Shown here: one piece after another, positions 52,507 to 61,108 of the stretch
How positions within the stretch are numbered: the stretch's first letter is position 1
Layout: each line of letters starts with the position of its first letter
Assembly: GCF_900091595.1 (NCBI RefSeq)
Contig: NZ_FMCW01000008.1
Location: 172,586 to 236,585, forward strand
Length of the DNA stretch: 64,000 bases
Direction of reading: 5' to 3'
Source: Micromonospora haikouensis
GTDB lineage: Bacteria; Actinomycetota; Actinomycetes; Mycobacteriales; Micromonosporaceae
The notes under the pieces: model-generated
The model's database searches: none
Told to the model about the DNA's origin: nothing
What the model saw: only the letters and a program-made list of their open reading frames with translations
Position numbers and translations under genes: made by a program

Positions 52507-52977
52507 TCAGGCGACCTCGACGATCAGCTCGACCTCTACCGGGGCGTCCAGCGGGAGTTCCGAGACGCCCACCGCGGAACGGGCGTGCCGGCCCGCCTCG
52601 CCGAAGACCGCGCCGAACAGGTCGGACGCGCCGTTGATCACGCCGGGCTGGCCGGTGAAGCCGGGGGCGCTCGCCACGAAGCCGGTCACCTTGACGACCT
52701 TGACCACGTTCTCCAGGCCGACCAGCGCGTCGACGGCGGCGAGGCCGTTCAGCGCGCACCGCTGCGCCAGGTCCTTGGCCTGCTCGGCGGAGACCCCCGC
52801 GCCGACCTTGCCGGTGGCCAGCAGCTTGCCGTCGGCCATCGGGAGCTGACCGGAGACAAAGACGTGCTGCCCGGACTGCACGGCCGGCACGTAGCTGGCC
52901 ACCGGGGGCACCACCTCGGGCAGCGTCAGCCCGAGCTCGGCGAGCTTCGCGTGCGGCCCGTTGCCCACGCCGCTCAC
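52507..52977 (-). CDS. RidA/YjgF-family protein
   Basis: A 156-residue Rid protein, a family whose best-known member deaminates reactive enamine/imine intermediates. Blocks: VASYVPAVQSGQHVFVSGQLPMADGKL, AAVDALVGLENVVKVVKVTGFVASAPGFTGQPGVINGASDLF, HARSAVGVSELPLDAPVEVELIVEV. The Arg of the active site lies in HARSAVGV. It corresponds to Rv3678c. GTG 52977 overlaps the DUF4177 stop (GTGA). Confidence 0.93.
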   Translation of the reverse strand: MSGVGNGPHAKLAELGLTLPEVVPPVASYVPAVQSGQHVFVSGQLPMADGKLLATGKVGAGVSAEQAKDLAQRCALNGLAAVDALVGLENVVKVVKVTGFVASAPGFTGQPGVINGASDLFGAVFGEAGRHARSAVGVSELPLDAPVEVELIVEVA

Positions 52978-53129
52978 GCCTTCGGCCGCTTGAGGTACGC
53001 GACGAGCTGCTCCGGGTTGGGACCGGGGACCACGGAGACGAGTTCCCAGCCGTCCTCACCCCAGTTGTCGAGGATCTGCTTGGTCGCGTGGACCAGCAGC
53101 GGGACGGTCGAGTATTCCCACTTCTGCAT
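52974..53129 (-). CDS. DUF4177-like small protein
   Basis: A 51-residue protein from ATG 53129: MQKWEYSTVPLLVHATKQIL, then DNWGEDGWELVSVVPGP and LVAYLKRPK. The WEY...NWGEDGWELV pattern is the DUF4177 signature. It sits upstream of and coupled to ridA, as the equivalent small gene does in mycobacteria. Function unknown. Confidence 0.88.
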   Translation of the reverse strand: MQKWEYSTVPLLVHATKQILDNWGEDGWELVSVVPGPNPEQLVAYLKRPKA

Positions 53130-53173
53130 CGGTGCGGGGCTCCCTAGGAGGCGGCGACTGTTTCGGCCCCAGC

Positions 53174-53662
53174 CTACGATCCGGCGGGACCGCCCGGCGC
53201 GGGACGCTGCCCCGGGGCGATCGGCGGCTCGCCGCAGGGGCCCTCGTGGTCGTACCGCTGGGGGCAGCGCGACCGGTCCGGCAGCAGCAGGTCGCAGAAG
53301 ACCCGGTGCCGGTTGTTCTGGTCGTCGGCCGTCGAGACGGTGGTCTCCCCGGCGTCCAGCTCGGGCAGGAAGCCGAGCGAGACCGCCACGCGCCCGGCCA
53401 GCGCGGCCGCCGTCGCCAGGTCGGGCACCCGGATCGGCAGGTGGATGACGTAGCCGGTCTCCTCCTCGTCGCGGGGGCGCTCGGCGGGCCGGCTGAGCGT
53501 GCGCAGCATCTCCCCCGGGTCGGTGAGCCGGCGGTAGGAACGCTCGTTGAACGGCAGGCCGGTGACCGGGCCGTCCTCGCCGGCGGGGCCGGCCCCGGCG
53601 CGCCGGGCGCAACCGGTCTGCGGCGGGAACTGGGCTCGGGAGATGTTGTCGGTGTCGCGCAT
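53174..53662 (-). CDS. Hypothetical cytoplasmic protein
   Basis: A 162-residue protein from ATG 53662. A disordered N-terminal 30 residues precede NERSYRRLTDPGEMLRTLSRP, then YVIHLPIRVPDLATAAALAGRVAVSLGFLPELDAGETTVS. The C-terminal CDLLLPDRSRCPQRYDHEGPCGEPP has three Cys and a His that could hold a metal. It lies between the DUF4177 gene and a divergent exported protein gene. No family recognised. Confidence 0.72.
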   Translation of the reverse strand: MRDTDNISRAQFPPQTGCARRAGAGPAGEDGPVTGLPFNERSYRRLTDPGEMLRTLSRPAERPRDEEETGYVIHLPIRVPDLATAAALAGRVAVSLGFLPELDAGETTVSTADDQNNRHRVFCDLLLPDRSRCPQRYDHEGPCGEPPIAPGQRPAPGGPAGS

Positions 53663-54025
53663 TACTGCCTCCGGGCCTCGCACCTGATCACGTCGTCACC
53701 ATCCGGCTCGGGCCATCCCCGCCGATCCGCCCCCGCGTCGGCACGAACGTAGGGCCGTTTTCGGACAGGGACAACGGGACGCGCATGATCAGGCACCGAA
53801 AGTCACATATGCGACAGATCGCGTTCCGGTACCGGATGGCGCCGAACGCGCTTCCGTGATCGACGTGTCGGTCGGGCCGCCCGGGGCCCCACCCTGGGCC
53901 GGGTTCACCGTTACCCTTCCCGTCGGACGGGTCACGCGGGCCCGGCCGCCTCCGCACCCGCCTTCGCTCGTCCAGCGCTCGCGTCCCACCGGGACGACGA
54001 CGTGCCGCACCCCCGGGGGACCGAC
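53663..54025. other. 363-bp divergent intergenic region, no gene seen
   Basis: It separates minus- and plus-strand genes and should hold both promoters. The least G+C-rich spots are 53757-53775 and 53800-53820 (with CATATG at about 53807). TTACCCT near 53910-53916 is a possible -10 for the plus strand gene, leaving a leader of about 105 bases. Nothing coding is convincing. Confidence 0.4.
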
Positions 54026-54718
54026 ATGACCCAACCGCCCAACGGCGGCGCCACCGGATCGCCCAGCGGTCCGCCCTCCGGCGACCACACGCCCGGCCCA
54101 CCCGTCGGGCCGGTCTCCCCCGCCCCGCCCGGCACCGGCCCGTTCGGCGCCCCGGCCGGGCCCGCGCCGTTCGGCGCCCAGCCCACCCCCTTCGGCGGCC
54201 CGTCGGGCCCGGGGGCCGCCGCGATCCCGCCGCCCCCACCGGGATACCCGCCCTACCATGCCCCGGTCGCGCCGAAGCAGCGGCGGGGCGTGCTCGTCGC
54301 CTCGATCGTGGCGGTCCTGGCGCTGCTGCTCTGCGGCGGCGGCGGTGCCGCCGCGTTCTTCACGCTGCGCAGCACGGAGAACGGCGAGGGCGCGAAGGAG
54401 CCGGCGGTCGCCGTGGAAAACTTCCTCACCGCCGTCTACCGGGAGCGGGACGCCCGCAAGGCGGCCGGCTACGTCTGCGCCGCCGCCCGCGACGACCGGA
54501 AGATCACCGCCAAGGTCACGGAGCTGAAGCGGTACGTCGAGCAGTACTCGGACGCCCGGTTCCGCTGGACCAGCCCGAAGGTGGACAACCAGACCGGCGA
54601 CCGGGCCACCGTCACCACCAGGGTGACCATGACGACCTCCGACGAGAAGGTCGCCGACCAGGATCTCCGCTTCACGGTGGTGCAGAAGACCGGCTGGTGG
54701 GTCTGCGAGATCGCCTGA
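54026..54718 (+). CDS. Pro/Gly-rich exported protein with DUF4878-like domain
   Basis: A 230-residue protein. Residues 1-90 are a Pro/Gly-rich cytoplasmic tail. A TM helix follows at about 93-117 (VLVASIVAVLALLLCGGGGAAAFFTL). The outside domain (about 125-230) begins AVAVENFLTAVYRERDARKAAGYVCAAARD and ends VVQKTGWWVCEI. This is the NTF2-like DUF4878/lipoprotein-type fold, with two Cys that may pair. ATG 54026 follows GGGGGA. It precedes the ArsA-like pair and may be co-transcribed with it. Confidence 0.82.
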   Translation: MTQPPNGGATGSPSGPPSGDHTPGPPVGPVSPAPPGTGPFGAPAGPAPFGAQPTPFGGPSGPGAAAIPPPPPGYPPYHAPVAPKQRRGVLVASIVAVLALLLCGGGGAAAFFTLRSTENGEGAKEPAVAVENFLTAVYRERDARKAAGYVCAAARDDRKITAKVTELKRYVEQYSDARFRWTSPKVDNQTGDRATVTTRVTMTTSDEKVADQDLRFTVVQKTGWWVCEIA

Positions 54719-54766
54719 CCGGACGACCCGACCGAGGGGCACCCGCCGGGTGGATAGGCTCGACGG

Positions 54767-55744
54767 GTGCGAGCAGCTGAGCGGCCGGCCGACCCGGCCC
54801 CCACGCAGTGGCCGGCGCGCCTGAACGTCGTGACCGGCAAGGGCGGCACCGGCAAGACCAGCGTGGCGGCGGCGCTGGCCCTGGCGCTGGCCGCCGACGG
54901 TCGGCGCACCCTGCTGGTCGAGGTCGAGGGGCGGCAGGGCATCGCCCAGCTCTTCGGCACCGACCCGCTGCCGTACGCCGAGCGGCACCTCACCGACGCC
55001 CCCGGCGGCGGCGAGGTGCGGGCCCTCGCGGTGGACGCCGAGGAGGCCCTGCTGGAATACCTCGACATGTTCTACAAGCTCGGCGCGGCCGGCCGGGCGC
55101 TGCGCAAGCTCGGCGCGATCGACTTCGCCACCACCATCGCCCCCGGCCTGCGGGACGTGCTGCTCACCGGCAAGGTCAAGGAGGCGACGACCCGCAAGGC
55201 CGGGCAACGCCGGGCGTACGACGCGGTGGTGCTCGACGCGCCGCCGACCGGGCGGATCGGCCGGTTCCTCAACGTCACGGCGGAGACGGCCCGGCTGGCC
55301 AAGGTCGGCCCGATCAAGACCCAGAGCGAGGGGGTCGCCGCGCTGCTGCGCTCCCCGATGACCGCGGTGCACGTGGTGACGCTGCTGGAGGAGATGCCGG
55401 TCCAGGAGACGGTGGACGCCGTCGCCGAGCTGACCCAGCTCGGCTTCCCGGTGGGGCGGGTGATCGTCAACGCGGCCCGTCCCCCGCTGCCCGCCGGCCG
55501 GCCGGTGACCGCCGCCGAGCTGCGGCGCGGCCTGGCCGCCGCCGGGCTGCCGGCCGACCGGGACACCGTCGCCGGGCTCGCCGCCGAGGCCCGGGACCAG
55601 CGGGTCCGCCGGGAGCTGGAGGACTCGCTGCGCGGCGACCTGGCCGAGCTGGGGCTGCCCCTGACCGAGCTGCCGCTGCTGCCCGGCGGGGTGGACCGGG
55701 CGGGGCTGGCGGAGCTGTCCCGGGCGCTCGTGCGGGCGGATTGA
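54767..55744 (+). CDS. ArsA/GET3-like anion-transporting ATPase, first of pair
   Basis: A 325-residue P-loop ATPase of the ArsA/Get3 superfamily. The deviant Walker A is VVTGKGGTGKTSVAAALALALA. Switch segments are LLVEVEGRQGIAQLFG and DAVVLDAPPTGRIGRFLN. TAGGCT at 54755-54760 lies six bases before GTG 54767, suggesting a leaderless transcript. It matches Rv3679, which with Rv3680 forms a heteromeric ATPase in mycobacteria involved in metabolite homeostasis. No arsenic genes (arsB, arsC, arsR) are nearby, so arsenic export is not implied. Confidence 0.92.
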   Translation: MRAAERPADPAPTQWPARLNVVTGKGGTGKTSVAAALALALAADGRRTLLVEVEGRQGIAQLFGTDPLPYAERHLTDAPGGGEVRALAVDAEEALLEYLDMFYKLGAAGRALRKLGAIDFATTIAPGLRDVLLTGKVKEATTRKAGQRRAYDAVVLDAPPTGRIGRFLNVTAETARLAKVGPIKTQSEGVAALLRSPMTAVHVVTLLEEMPVQETVDAVAELTQLGFPVGRVIVNAARPPLPAGRPVTAAELRRGLAAAGLPADRDTVAGLAAEARDQRVRRELEDSLRGDLAELGLPLTELPLLPGGVDRAGLAELSRALVRAD

Positions 55745-55801
55745 CTCACACTGGCGGCCGGCACGGCGCGGAGACCGCGCTCAGCCCGATACGCTCGATT
55801 G

Positions 55802-56950
55802 GTGCCTTCCGAAGCCGCGGCGCCGCAGCTGGACGTCGACCAGATCCTCGCCGACCCCGGCGTGCGGATCGTGGTGTGCTGCGGGGCGGGCGGGGTGGGC
55901 AAGACGACCACCGCCGCCGCGCTCGCGTTGCGCGCCGCCGAGCAGCACGGCCGGCGCACGGTGGTGCTCACCATCGACCCGGCCCGCCGGCTGGCCCAGT
56001 CGCTGGGCCTGACCGAGCTGGACAACACGCCCCGCCAGGTCAAGGGCATCGACGTCGAGGCCAGCGGCGGCGAGCTGCACGCCATGATGCTGGACATGAA
56101 GCGCACGTTCGACGACGTGGTGCTCCAGCACACCGACCCGGCGAAGGCGCAGGAGATCTTCGCCAACCCGTTCTACCAGGCGATGAGCTCCACGTTCGCC
56201 GGCACGCAGGAATACATGGCGATGGAGAAGCTGGGCCAGCTGCACGCCCGGGGCGAGTGGGACCTGATCGTGGTGGACACCCCGCCGTCCCGCTCGGCGC
56301 TGGACTTCCTGGACGCCCCGGCCCGACTCTCCCGGTTCCTCGACGGCCGGATGCTGCGGCTGCTGCTGGCTCCGGCGCGCAGCGGGGGCCGCAGCATGTT
56401 CAGCCTCGTCACCGCGAGCTTCGGGATGTTCTCGAAGGTGGTGCAGAAGGTGCTCGGCGCGCAGCTGCTCACCGACCTGTCCGGCTTCGTGGCGGCGCTG
56501 GACTCGATGTTCGGCGGCTTCCGGCAGCGGGCCGAGCAGACGTACCGGATCCTCCAGGCGCGGGAGACGGCCTTCCTGCTGGTCGCGGCCCCGGAGCCCG
56601 ACGCGGTCCGGGAGGCGGCCTACTTCGCCGGTCGGCTGCACTCCGAGCGGATGCCGCTGGCCGGGCTGGTGCTCAACCGGGTCCACGAGCCGACGGTGCC
56701 GGCGCTGGACGCCGAGGCGTGCCTGGCCGCCGCGCAGCGGCTGGCCGAGGCCGGCGGGCACGACGGCACGGTCGACGTGCTGCGGGCGCACGCCGCGCTG
56801 GTCCAGCAGGCGCAGCGCGAGCAGCGGGTGGCGGCCCGGTTCACCGAGGCGTTCCCGCAGGTGCCGGCGGTGTCGGTGACGGCGCAGCCCGCCGACGTGC
56901 ACGACGTCGACGGGCTGCGGACGATCGGCGCGGCGATCAGCCGGCCGTGA
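55802..56950 (+). CDS. ArsA/GET3-like anion-transporting ATPase, second of pair
   Basis: A 382-residue ATPase. Walker A is VVCCGAGGVGKTTTAAALALRAA. Switch I is TIDPARRLAQSLGL and switch II DLIVVDTPPSRSALDFLDAP. A Met-rich helical insert (AMMLDMKRTFDDVV, YQAMSSTFAGTQEYMAMEKLGQL) resembles the Get3 client-binding region. GTG 55802 lies six bases after TACGCT (55790-55795), so a leaderless start is preferred over TTG 55799. It matches Rv3680 and probably forms a heterodimer with the previous product. Confidence 0.92.
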   Translation: MPSEAAAPQLDVDQILADPGVRIVVCCGAGGVGKTTTAAALALRAAEQHGRRTVVLTIDPARRLAQSLGLTELDNTPRQVKGIDVEASGGELHAMMLDMKRTFDDVVLQHTDPAKAQEIFANPFYQAMSSTFAGTQEYMAMEKLGQLHARGEWDLIVVDTPPSRSALDFLDAPARLSRFLDGRMLRLLLAPARSGGRSMFSLVTASFGMFSKVVQKVLGAQLLTDLSGFVAALDSMFGGFRQRAEQTYRILQARETAFLLVAAPEPDAVREAAYFAGRLHSERMPLAGLVLNRVHEPTVPALDAEACLAAAQRLAEAGGHDGTVDVLRAHAALVQQAQREQRVAARFTEAFPQVPAVSVTAQPADVHDVDGLRTIGAAISRP

Positions 56951-56992
56951 GCCGGCCCGCGATCGGCCGGCCCTGGCCTGCCTGACCGGCCG

Positions 56993-57310
56993 TCAGCCGG
57001 TCGGGACGAGGACCTTGCCCTTGCCGGACTTGTCCTTCGCGTTCTTCTTCATGGCCGCCTCGAACATCTTCCGCCAGCTGGCGACCTGGGGGTGCCGGCG
57101 CAGCAGGGCCCGGCGTTCCCGCTCGGTCATGCCGCCCCAGACCCCGAACTCGATCCGGTTGTCGAGCGCGTCGGCCAGGCACTCGTACCGAACTGGGCAG
57201 CTCCGGCAGATCCGCTTCGCCACGTTCTGTTCAGCGCCTTGTACGAACAGCGCGTCCGGGTCCCCGTTCTGACACGCCGCCAGTGACGGCCAGTCAGTGA
57301 TCATGCCCAT
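56993..57310 (-). CDS. WhiB-family iron-sulfur regulator (WblA/WhiB4 type)
   Basis: A 105-residue protein. The four iron-sulfur Cys: one in LAACQNGDPDALF, then C-x2-C-x5-C in ICRSCPVRYEC. The turn motif is FGVWGGMTERERRALLRR, and a basic Lys-rich tail (MKKNAKDKSGKGK) binds DNA. Location between the ArsA pair and the bifunctional PBP gene identifies it with Streptomyces wblA and M. tuberculosis whiB4 (Rv3681c), which control development and redox response. ATG 57310 is used; ATG 57304 is possible. It is divergent from the PBP gene. Confidence 0.95.
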   Translation of the reverse strand: MGMITDWPSLAACQNGDPDALFVQGAEQNVAKRICRSCPVRYECLADALDNRIEFGVWGGMTERERRALLRRHPQVASWRKMFEAAMKKNAKDKSGKGKVLVPTG

Positions 57311-57698
57311 GTGTACACGTCCCCCCTTGCAGTACCTACCGACTTCGCGCGACCAGCCGTCGAATCCCCCCGGTCGTCCGGCCGGCCTCCCCAGGGCGGC
57401 ACGGACGACGTGTGGCTGTCGCCCCAACCATCATGCTCTGTAGTTGGATGATTACGCAACGTTGTCGGCAAAATCCATCATTACGGACACTCCCGGCTTC
57501 CCGGGCCTTCGGCCCCCGTCTACCCGGCCGCAGTACGTGAAAACGCTGCGCCGCTCCTCCGATCGGTGGAGACTCATCGCGGATCCGCGCAACCCCGCAC
57601 CAGGGCTCGTGCGTTTAGCACAACGAGGTCGGCGCGCGCAGGAAATGGGGAAAAGACGCCCCAGCGCCCCTCGTTCCCTACTCGCGTACCCTGTCGAG
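57311..57698. promoter_or_regulatory. 388-bp divergent control region between whiB and the PBP gene
   Basis: A comparatively A/T-rich stretch at 57428-57490 (with the 8-bp palindrome CAACGTTG near 57457) is the likely whiB promoter and its regulators' sites. The PBP gene has TACCCT at 57687-57692, six bases before its GTG. A GGGCC-TTC-GGCCC hairpin lies near 57502. No coding frame is convincing. Confidence 0.5.
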
Positions 57699-60158
57699 GT
57701 GACCTGGATGCGGAAACGTGACCATAATGTGCTGACCAACGCCGCATCGCTGCTCGTCTGTGGCCTGCTGGCCGGCGTGGTGGTCGCAGCGGCGGCCTTC
57801 CCCGCGGTGGCGATGTCCGGGCTGGCCGCCAAGGCCGGCGCGGAGACCTTCGGGGCACTGCCCAAGGAGCTGACGGTGGGCCGCGCGCCGCAGATCAGCT
57901 ACCTGCTCGCCTCCGACGGCAAGACGCCGCTCGCGACCATGTACGACGAGAACCGGCGCGACGTGAAGTTCGGCGACATGTCGCCGTACATGCCGAAGGC
58001 GATCATCGCCGCGGAGGATCACGACTTCTACAAGCACAACGGCGTCGACCTCAACGGCGTCGCCCGGGCGTTCGTCAACAACCAGTCCGGCGCGAACTCC
58101 CAGCAGGGCGCGTCGACGCTGACGATGCAGTACGTCCGGCTGGCCATCGCCTACTCGGCCACCCACCCGGCCGACGTCGTCGCCGCGACCGAGGACACCA
58201 GCGCCCGCAAGCTGCGCGAGATGCGGCTGGCCCTCCAGGTCGACAAGGAGTTCTCCAAGGACGAGATCCTCACCCGCTATCTCAACCTCGCCTCCTTCGG
58301 CAACGGCGCGTACGGCATCTACGCCGCCAGCCAGGTCTACTTCGGCAAGCCGCCGAGCAAGCTCAAGATCGAGGAAGCGGCCATGCTCGCCGGCATGGTG
58401 AAGGCCCCGAGCACGAACGACCCGACCACCAAGACCGGGTACCCGCTCGCCCTGGACCGGCGCAACTACGTCATCGACAACATGGTCAAGATCGGCGCGA
58501 TCACCCAGCAGGAGGGTGACGCGGCCAAGGCCACCAAGATGGTGATCAAGGACAAGACCACCCCGAACGGCTGCGTCGCCACCAACAAGAAGGAGTGGGG
58601 CTTCTTCTGCGACTACTTCTACCGCTGGTGGATGCAGCAGGAGACGTTCGGCTCGACCTCGTACGACCGGGAGCGGCGGCTCAAGAGCGGCGGCTACACG
58701 ATCGTCACCAGCCTCGACGCGCAGGCGCAGAACGGCGCCGACAAGGCCGTTCGCAAGAACCTGGGCGTCAACAGCAAGGCGGCCCGGATGGTCGCGGTCG
58801 TCGAGCCGGGCACCGGCCGGGTCCGCGCGCTCTCGGTGAACCGCAACTTCAAGATCGACGACCCGAAGAAACCGCAGAACAAGCTGAACAGCGACCCGCG
58901 CAAGCGCAGCAAGGGCATCCGGGGCAACTACCCCAACACGGTGAACCCGCTGCTCTCCGGCGGCGGCGACATCAAGGGATACCAGGCCGGCTCGACGTTC
59001 AAGATCTTCACGATCGTGGCCGCGCTGGAGAAGGGCATCCCGCTCAGCTACACGATCAACTCGCCGAAGCAGTTCAAGTCGGAATACATCATCAATCCCA
59101 GCAGCCCGGCAGCCTGCCAGGGCCCCTACTACTGCCCGACCAACTCGGTCGAGTCGATGGCCGGCGTGCACAACATGTGGAGCGCGTTCGGCCGCTCGGT
59201 GAACACCTTCTTCGTTCCGCTCCAGCAGCAGGTCGGCGCGGAGAACGTGGTCAAGGCGGCGCAGAAGCTGGGCATCGAGTTCCGATCGAGCGAGGACGCG
59301 GACTTCGCCAACAACAAGGAGGCGGCGCACCAGTGGGGTGCGTTCACCCTCGGCGTGTCGGCCACCACCCCGCTGGACCTGGCCAACGCGTACGCGACCC
59401 TCGCGGCCGACGGAAAATACTGCGAGCCGATCCCGGTGCAGGAGATCAAGGGCCCGGACGGCAAGAAGCTCGACGTCGCCAACCCGCGCTGCGAGCAGCG
59501 GATCAGCACCCAGGTCGCCCGCGCGGCCGTGGACGCGGCCCGCTGCCCGGTCGGCGACCGGTCGTCCACCTCCCGGTGCACCGGTGCCACCGCTCCCAAC
59601 GTTCGGGGCATCGTCGGCAAGCCGGTGGCCGGCAAGTCCGGCACCACCGACTCGGAGAAGACCTCGTCGCTGGTCGCGATGACCAAGCAGTACTCGGTCG
59701 CCGGCATCATGGCCGACCCGGACTGGCCGCAGACCAACCAGCAGATGGGCCACGACACCCCGACGGGCATCAACCCCCCGGTGTACGAGACGCTGCGCGA
59801 CGCCATGAAGGGCAAGAAGGGCATCGAGTTCACCCCGCCCAGCGGCAAGATCATGGAGGGTGACCAGCGGTCGATCCCCGACGTGAAGTGCGTGGACGTC
59901 GAGACCGCGAAGGACCGGCTGCGGGGCGCCGGCTTCGACCCGGTGGTCTCCTCGGCCAAGGTGCCGTCGAGCTGCGCGGCCGGCCAGGCCGCCGGCACCA
60001 GCCCGAACGGGCGCACCATCAAGGGTGGCGTGGTGGTCATCGAGGTCAGCAGCGGCAGCGGCGGCCCCTCCAGCCCGCCGGCCAACGGCGGCACCGGCGG
60101 CGGGCCCGGCCCGGGCAACCCACCCGGCCAAGGCGGCCGACCGGGTCGCAACGGCTGA
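57699..60158 (+). CDS. Bifunctional class A penicillin-binding protein (PonA2 type)
   Basis: An 819-residue peptidoglycan synthase. In order: a TM anchor; a glycosyltransferase 51 domain (AAEDHDFYKHNGVDLNGVAR and QGASTLTMQYVR); a transpeptidase with GSTFKIFT (SxxK), RSVNTFF (SxN) and KSGTTDSE (KTG); a PASTA domain (SIPDVKCVDVETAKDRLRGAGFDPVV); and a Gly/Pro tail. The KTG box is Lys-Ser-Gly here. GTG 57699 is chosen because a -10-like box lies six bases upstream; ATG 57708 with GAGG is an alternative. It corresponds to Rv3682 (ponA2) and is divergent from whiB as in mycobacteria. Confidence 0.95.
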   Translation: MTWMRKRDHNVLTNAASLLVCGLLAGVVVAAAAFPAVAMSGLAAKAGAETFGALPKELTVGRAPQISYLLASDGKTPLATMYDENRRDVKFGDMSPYMPKAIIAAEDHDFYKHNGVDLNGVARAFVNNQSGANSQQGASTLTMQYVRLAIAYSATHPADVVAATEDTSARKLREMRLALQVDKEFSKDEILTRYLNLASFGNGAYGIYAASQVYFGKPPSKLKIEEAAMLAGMVKAPSTNDPTTKTGYPLALDRRNYVIDNMVKIGAITQQEGDAAKATKMVIKDKTTPNGCVATNKKEWGFFCDYFYRWWMQQETFGSTSYDRERRLKSGGYTIVTSLDAQAQNGADKAVRKNLGVNSKAARMVAVVEPGTGRVRALSVNRNFKIDDPKKPQNKLNSDPRKRSKGIRGNYPNTVNPLLSGGGDIKGYQAGSTFKIFTIVAALEKGIPLSYTINSPKQFKSEYIINPSSPAACQGPYYCPTNSVESMAGVHNMWSAFGRSVNTFFVPLQQQVGAENVVKAAQKLGIEFRSSEDADFANNKEAAHQWGAFTLGVSATTPLDLANAYATLAADGKYCEPIPVQEIKGPDGKKLDVANPRCEQRISTQVARAAVDAARCPVGDRSSTSRCTGATAPNVRGIVGKPVAGKSGTTDSEKTSSLVAMTKQYSVAGIMADPDWPQTNQQMGHDTPTGINPPVYETLRDAMKGKKGIEFTPPSGKIMEGDQRSIPDVKCVDVETAKDRLRGAGFDPVVSSAKVPSSCAAGQAAGTSPNGRTIKGGVVVIEVSSGSGGPSSPPANGGTGGGPGPGNPPGQGGRPGRNG

Positions 60159-60187
60159 CCGGGCCGCACCACCCGCATCGCAGGTGA

Positions 60188-60228
60188 CGACGGGCGGGCA
60201 CCCCTCAACCGGGGGTGCCCGCCCGTCG
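60188..60228. terminator. Perfect 17-bp stem terminator after the PBP gene
   Basis: CGACGGGCGGGCACCCC (60188-60204) pairs with GGGGTGCCCGCCCGTCG (60212-60228) around a seven-base loop, 29 bases after the PBP stop. No T-run follows. Confidence 0.8.
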
Positions 60229-60328
60229 CCGTTCATCGCCGATTACAGAACTGTCGAACAGGCCCGTCATCCAGCGGGTCACATCGAGCAGGCCGAACTG
60301 CGGGGCGCCGCCCGGATAACGTGAGCGG

Positions 60329-60586
60329 ATGGCCGCGTTTGCGCTCGTCTGGTTCATTCTGGTGCCCATAGGAATCGCATGGGTCGTAGTGGCGTCGCTG
60401 CCATTACGACCCATGCGGCTGCGCCTCGGCTTCCTGGCCGCGCACGTCGCGGTGTCGATCGTCCTGATCTTCTCGCTGGTCGAGCCACGCGCGTTGTGGG
60501 TGATGGTGTTCGGCCCCGGCCTGGCGATCTCGGCCACCCGACTCGCGATCTTCCTGACCGAGGCGGCCAGGCGAAGGAGCACGTGA
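60329..60586 (+). CDS. Small two-span membrane protein
   Basis: An 85-residue protein from ATG 60329. Helices AFALVWFILVPIGIAWVVVA and LAAHVAVSIVLIFSL/LWVMVFGPGLAISATRLAIFL suggest two to three spans with a basic RRRST end. It sits between the PBP terminator and the convergent yqeY gene. No family is recognised. Confidence 0.65.
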   Translation: MAAFALVWFILVPIGIAWVVVASLPLRPMRLRLGFLAAHVAVSIVLIFSLVEPRALWVMVFGPGLAISATRLAIFLTEAARRRST

Positions 60587-60627
60587 CGACCGGGACACGC
60601 CCGGCGTACGGGTGGCAGGGGCGCGCG

Positions 60628-61083
60628 TCAGAGGCCGAGCTGGCGGCGTACCTCGGCGGCCACCCGGCCCCCCTCGGCCCGGCCGGCCGCCGCGGCCTGG
60701 GCCGCCTTCATCGCCGGGCCCATCTGCGCCTTGCCGGTGAAGCCGCCGGCGGCGAGCGCCCCCGCGACCAGCTCGGCCAGCTCGTCGTCGGAGAGCTGCT
60801 TCGGCAGGTACCGGTCCAGCACCTCGCCCTCGGCGCTCTCCTTCGCGGCCTGCTCGGCGCGCCCGGCGTCCGCGAAGGCGGTCGCGGCCTCGCGCCGCTT
60901 CTTCGCCTCCTTGGTCAGCACCGCGAGCACCTCGTCGTCGGTGAGCTCGCGCTTGGCCTTGCCGGCGACCTCGGCCGTGCCGACGGCCGCCAGGGCCATC
61001 CGCAGGGTGGAGGTGGTCAGCTCGTCGCGCGCCTTCAGGGCGGCGCGCATGTCGGCGGTGAGGCGGTCCTTCAGCGTGCTCAT
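60628..61083 (-). CDS. GatB/YqeY domain-containing protein
   Basis: A 151-residue helical protein with the YqeY pattern: LKDRLTADMRAALKARDELTTSTLRMALAAV, LTDDEVLAVLTKEAKKRREAATAF, EGEVLDRYLPKQLSDDELAELV and FTGKAQMGPAMKAA. The domain is shared with the C-terminal tRNA-binding part of GatB, but its free-standing role is unknown. ATG 61083 is only 25 bases from the divergent phosphoesterase ATG, so the two promoters must overlap. Confidence 0.92.
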   Translation of the reverse strand: MSTLKDRLTADMRAALKARDELTTSTLRMALAAVGTAEVAGKAKRELTDDEVLAVLTKEAKKRREAATAFADAGRAEQAAKESAEGEVLDRYLPKQLSDDELAELVAGALAAGGFTGKAQMGPAMKAAQAAAAGRAEGGRVAAEVRRQLGL

Positions 61084-61108
61084 GGACGGTGAAACTACCC
61101 TGAACGGC

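Noticed and set aside
54767..56950. Arsenic-resistance operon
   Set aside because: ArsA-like ATPases alone, without arsB, arsC or arsR; their place beside whiB and ponA2 matches the conserved Rv3679-Rv3680 pair.
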